DNA of 64,000 nucleotides from Agrostemma githago (taxonomy: Eukaryota > Streptophyta > Magnoliopsida > Caryophyllales > Caryophyllaceae): assembly GCA_958450325.1 (NCBI GenBank), contig OY288242.1, positions 71,773,562-71,837,561 on the forward strand, in the 5' to 3' direction. The notes beneath the pieces were generated by a model that worked only from the letters and a program-made list of their open reading frames with translations, was not told where the DNA came from and ran no database searches. How positions within the stretch are numbered: position 1 is the first letter of the stretch; every line of letters starts with the position of its first letter. The translations under genes were made by a program, and so were the position numbers. Shown here piece by piece: positions 61,100 through 64,000 of this stretch.

Positions 61100-64000
61100 C
61101 TAGAAAATGGGCTCACATACCATGGTTAGCTTTGAAATGAACCGACTTATATATTGGACTTTCCCGAGAAACCCCCTTATCTCCTTTTCGGTTTTAGGTG
61201 GTTGCATCTCGGTAATGGCCTTGATTTTTGCTGGGTCAACTTCGATGCCACGCTGGCTGACAATGTGGCCCAATAGCTTGCCCGATGTTACCCCGAAACT
61301 GCATTTTTGAGGGTTTAACCTCATGTTGTACTTGCGTAGTCGGGTGAAGAACTTCCTTAGGGCTGCAGTGTACCCGTTTCGGTCCTTGGATTTGACAATC
61401 ATGTCGTCGACGTAGACCTCCACTTCCTTATGCATCATGTCATGCAATAAAGTCGTGGCGGTCCATTGATAAGTGACACCAGCGTTAATAAGCCCAAATG
61501 GCATTACGGTATAGCAATAAGTCCCCCAAGGTGTGATGAAGGTGGTCTTACTCATGTCTTCTTCCGCCATTTTGATCTGATTATATCCGGCATACCCGTC
61601 CATGAATGATAGAAGGGCATGGTCAGCCGTGTTATCCACCAGTATGTCGATGTGTGGCAACGGAAAATCGTCTTTTGGGCTGGCCTTATTAAGGTCCCGA
61701 AAATCTACACATACTCGGACTTTGCCATCCTTTTTGGGTACTGGTACTATGTTTGCAACCCAGTCTGGATATTCAGACACTTGAATAAAGTCTGCTTTGA
61801 ATTGTTTATCAACTTCTTCCTTGACTTTGAGAGACCATTCGGGCCTCATTCTTCGGAGTTTCTGTTTTACCGGCTTGTACCCGTCTTTGATGGGTATTCG
61901 GTGTTCAGCTATCTCCCGGTCTATTCCCGGCATGTCCTTGTAGGACCATGCGAAGACATCTTTGAATTCTTGGAGGAGATCCGTGATTCGTTGTTTCTCC
62001 TCGGGATCTAAAGATAGGCCCAACTTAAGCATCTGAGGTTCTAAAGGGGTTCCTACGTTGATGGAATCGGTTTCTTCGATCACCGGATTTCGGGATTCTC
62101 TTTGCTCAAGTTGCTCGATTAGATGTGGAGGCAATGGTACCTGTTCGTCGGGTTTCTCAATGTCATTGCAAGTAAGATTTTTGAAAATGTTTTGAAAATA
62201 AGCCAAGTCGTAAGCAGAACGGTTATCGTTATTATTGATAGTGAATTTTGAAAATAGCTCGAAGAGAGCTGCCATCTGATCGTTGGTCAGAGGCGGGATA
62301 GAGAGAGCCCTCGGGACAGACTCCGGGGCTCCCGAAGGTGTGACTAAAGAAGGGAGAGGGGTTATAGACTCGATCCTAGTACTGGACCCTCTAGACTTCG
62401 ACTCAAACTCCGACTCTGACTCTGACTCTGAATCGGACTCAGACTCGGACTCGGATTCGGCAGCATGCATATCTCCTTCACCAGTAGTTAGCTTGTAGAC
62501 TCGACCCTGACTGTCGGTCCACTTAGTTGTCTTCCTCCAAGCTCTCTTCTCGGTGTTGGCACCAACTTCAGAGATCAGCTTAGTTGGATCGAACCTGCTG
62601 CTGCGGAGAATCAAGCTGACTAACTCCTGTTTAGGGGTCGGGACGACCTTGTCTTCCCCGAATAGTAGTCCTAGGATGGGCTCAGTATTGTTTGTGCCCT
62701 CCTTTGATTCGGCCTGGATAAGGGCGAAGATATCATCTGGGATGAAATTGCATTCCCGAGCCAGTTTGGTCCTGGGATATGAGACAGCGGGCTGATAGAG
62801 GCCCATTTGAATAGCTCCGAACACCGGGGTGACGAACGTGACCGCCTTGGTTTGGTCCGTGCATCCGGGCGCCATAGTGTAGCCTAGACCGAGGCGAGAT
62901 TGCTCGTTGTTTAGGGCTTCGATAATCTTCCCAACTGGAAGATAGGGCCTTGATGCGACTCCTGGTAGGCAACCCAGATTCTGTAGCATCGTATCGATGC
63001 TAGTAGTAAAGTATGGTCGGAAAAGGTATTCTTCCTCGATCATTCCCACAAAGTTGAAACCTCGTGGGTCAGCTGAACCTGCCGTGTTGCAGCTTGACAC
63101 GGTTATGGGAGTAGCTTCAAGAGTGACGATCCCATCTTGTAAAGGTAGCTTGACCTTCCTGTGAAGAGTGGAAGACACGGCTTTGACCGCGTGAATCCAT
63201 GGTCTCCAAAGTAGAAGATTGAAAGATGAAGTGACATCGATCACTTGAAATTCTAACTCCTTCTCGATCGGGCCCGTTACGATTGTTAGTTTAACGGCCC
63301 CAGCAACTGATTTCGGGCTCCCATCAAAAGCCTGGATAGTTTGTGCAGTCGGAAGGTAGTCAGCCTCGGTAATGGCGAGGGCCTTGGCTGTCCTTAAGGG
63401 AAGGACGTTTACTTCAGACCCGTCATCAATCAGGGTCATCGGGAGATACTTGTTGCGGCAGATCACCGTGATGTAGAGGGCCAAGTTATGGGTGGTCCCG
63501 AATGGTCGAAGGTCGGACTCGGAGAAAGTGATAAGTGGGCCTTCTCCTTTAGAGTTGTCCTTGAGGTGTGGCAAGATCGTGGCTACCATCTCGGTGGGGG
63601 TAACCGATGAGTCGACCTTGATTTCATCAAGGGCCCTAGTAAGTGCTGCCCGATGCTCCTGAGAACTAACCAAAAGCTGCCATATAGTAATATCAGTTCG
63701 GACCCTCTTTAGTTGTCTGACTAGGGTCGTGTCAGCGTTTGGCTCTTCGGGAGTGAGTTCCGTCCTGGAAGGTTCAGTGACGGTTTCCGGAGTGGCGAGA
63801 CCGGCCGTGATGGTGTGTGTGCCGGCCAGAGCTCTGGCTTTAGCTTTCCGGATTTCTTCGATGGTGACGGGGACAGCTTCCCCCTTGGCCAAGTAAACAT
63901 CATCTTCATCGTCGTTCCATATCCCGTTGATTTGGGAAATGAAAGGGGAAATGAGATGAGAGCAGTCGACTACCTCCCCAGTAAAGATGGCATGAGTAGC
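61100..64000 (-). CDS. Tat-type protease and reverse transcriptase (partial, runs off window)
   Basis: The frame is open from the window edge to a stop at 61100. In order: a linker (GIWNDDEDDVYLAKGEAVPV), the aspartic protease with active-site motif MTLIDDGSEVNVLPL and FNLLLWRPWIH (Trp where relatives have Gly), an acidic Ser-Glu-Asp repeat (about 62400-62465), then RT with IKDGYKPVKQKLRRMRPEWS, VPVPKKDGKVRVCVDFRDLN, LSFMDGYAGYNQIKM, CYTVMPFGLINAGVTYQW (Trp where Arg is usual) and the catalytic box VEVYVDDMIVKSKD, and the thumb KIRGFLGKVQYISRF-like segment. The stop after MVCEPIF separates it from RNase H. Catalytic residues of RT are intact; protease flap substitutions and the stop suggest loss of function. 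Confidence 0.93.
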   Translation of the reverse strand, partial: ATHAIFTGEVVDCSHLISPFISQINGIWNDDEDDVYLAKGEAVPVTIEEIRKAKARALAGTHTITAGLATPETVTEPSRTELTPEEPNADTTLVRQLKRVRTDITIWQLLVSSQEHRAALTRALDEIKVDSSVTPTEMVATILPHLKDNSKGEGPLITFSESDLRPFGTTHNLALYITVICRNKYLPMTLIDDGSEVNVLPLRTAKALAITEADYLPTAQTIQAFDGSPKSVAGAVKLTIVTGPIEKELEFQVIDVTSSFNLLLWRPWIHAVKAVSSTLHRKVKLPLQDGIVTLEATPITVSSCNTAGSADPRGFNFVGMIEEEYLFRPYFTTSIDTMLQNLGCLPGVASRPYLPVGKIIEALNNEQSRLGLGYTMAPGCTDQTKAVTFVTPVFGAIQMGLYQPAVSYPRTKLARECNFIPDDIFALIQAESKEGTNNTEPILGLLFGEDKVVPTPKQELVSLILRSSRFDPTKLISEVGANTEKRAWRKTTKWTDSQGRVYKLTTGEGDMHAAESESESESDSESESESEFESKSRGSSTRIESITPLPSLVTPSGAPESVPRALSIPPLTNDQMAALFELFSKFTINNNDNRSAYDLAYFQNIFKNLTCNDIEKPDEQVPLPPHLIEQLEQRESRNPVIEETDSINVGTPLEPQMLKLGLSLDPEEKQRITDLLQEFKDVFAWSYKDMPGIDREIAEHRIPIKDGYKPVKQKLRRMRPEWSLKVKEEVDKQFKADFIQVSEYPDWVANIVPVPKKDGKVRVCVDFRDLNKASPKDDFPLPHIDILVDNTADHALLSFMDGYAGYNQIKMAEEDMSKTTFITPWGTYCYTVMPFGLINAGVTYQWTATTLLHDMMHKEVEVYVDDMIVKSKDRNGYTAALRKFFTRLRKYNMRLNPQKCSFGVTSGKLLGHIVSQRGIEVDPAKIKAITEMQPPKTEKEIRGFLGKVQYISRFISKLTMVCEPIF

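Larger units (their letters stand above)
53690..64000 (-). mobile_element. Retand/Tat-like Ty3/gypsy retrotransposon with pol, partial
   Basis: From the 3' end, the order is LTR (53690-56099), polypurine tract, an antisense gene (56749-58468), integrase, archaeal-type RNase H, RT-linked RNase H, RT and protease. The element leaves the window at 64000, so gag, primer site and 5' LTR are unseen. Dual RNase H plus an antisense gene between pol and the 3' LTR place it in the Tat lineage. Several frameshifts and stops break pol. It is the closest partner in this window to the gag-only element at 28209-38158. Confidence 0.95.

Overview
This window is transposon-packed plant nuclear DNA. The evidence is LTR retrotransposons of the Athila, Tat/Retand-like, Ty1/copia and Tekay-like types, CACTA, hAT, Stowaway and Tourist-like DNA transposons, a plant L1-type LINE, an Asn/Thr-rich microsatellite ORF and AT-rich spacers. 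A large-genome eudicot fits best. The Retand-like elements (tRNA-Arg type primer site, internal tandem array, antisense ORF) recall families described in Caryophyllaceae such as Silene, but the species cannot be fixed from sequence alone. No intact host gene was found. Two short stretches (27.7-28.2 kb and 50.1-50.6 kb) might be 5' ends of host genes.

Layout. 0-4.7 kb: decayed Athila-type Ty3/gypsy element on the minus strand (RT, RNase H, integrase, then the ATHILA ORF1-type gene), cut off sharply near 4693. 4.7-12.4 kb: minus-strand remnant of an element encoding a gypsy-type transposon domain protein (PF04195-like) with a coiled-coil C-terminus and a second upstream gene. It is split by a probable solo LTR (6054-10071), which itself carries an L1 LINE (6670-9222) flanked by a perfect 16-bp target duplication. 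12.4-24.5 kb: a CACTA element with TTACCGACCG subterminal repeats. It is split by a 10.8-kb non-coding LTR element of LARD type (13422-24228, 3.6-kb LTRs, target duplication CTTAT), which contains a solo LTR (19642-20318, duplication AGCAT). The CACTA end lies inside a copia integrase gene. 24.5-28.2 kb: copia fragments, an LTR relic and unassigned sequence.

28.2-38.2 kb: a complete two-LTR, gag-only Retand-like element on the minus strand, with a 25-bp tandem array and no pol. 38.2-40.5 kb: three MITE-like elements. 40.8-49.9 kb: a TTF/DUF4371-type hAT transposase gene, broken first by a 3.8-kb CACTA (42331-46144, itself carrying a small hAT element) and then by a Retand-family solo LTR (46626-49296). 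Removing each insert with one target duplication restores the hAT reading frame. 50-53.7 kb: an (AAC)n ORF, a third CACTA end, MITEs and a tRNA-like SINE.

53.7-64 kb: a pol-bearing Tat/Retand-like element on the minus strand, running off the window. From its 3' end it shows the LTR, the polypurine tract, an antisense DUF7745-like gene with its own TATA box and an intron, integrase, the archaeal-type second RNase H, a degenerate first RNase H, RT and protease. The same family therefore appears in three states: pol-bearing element, gag-only derivative and solo LTR. The pol-bearing copy is itself broken by stops and frameshifts. All coding regions belong to mobile elements, most are decayed, and no host pathway is encoded.
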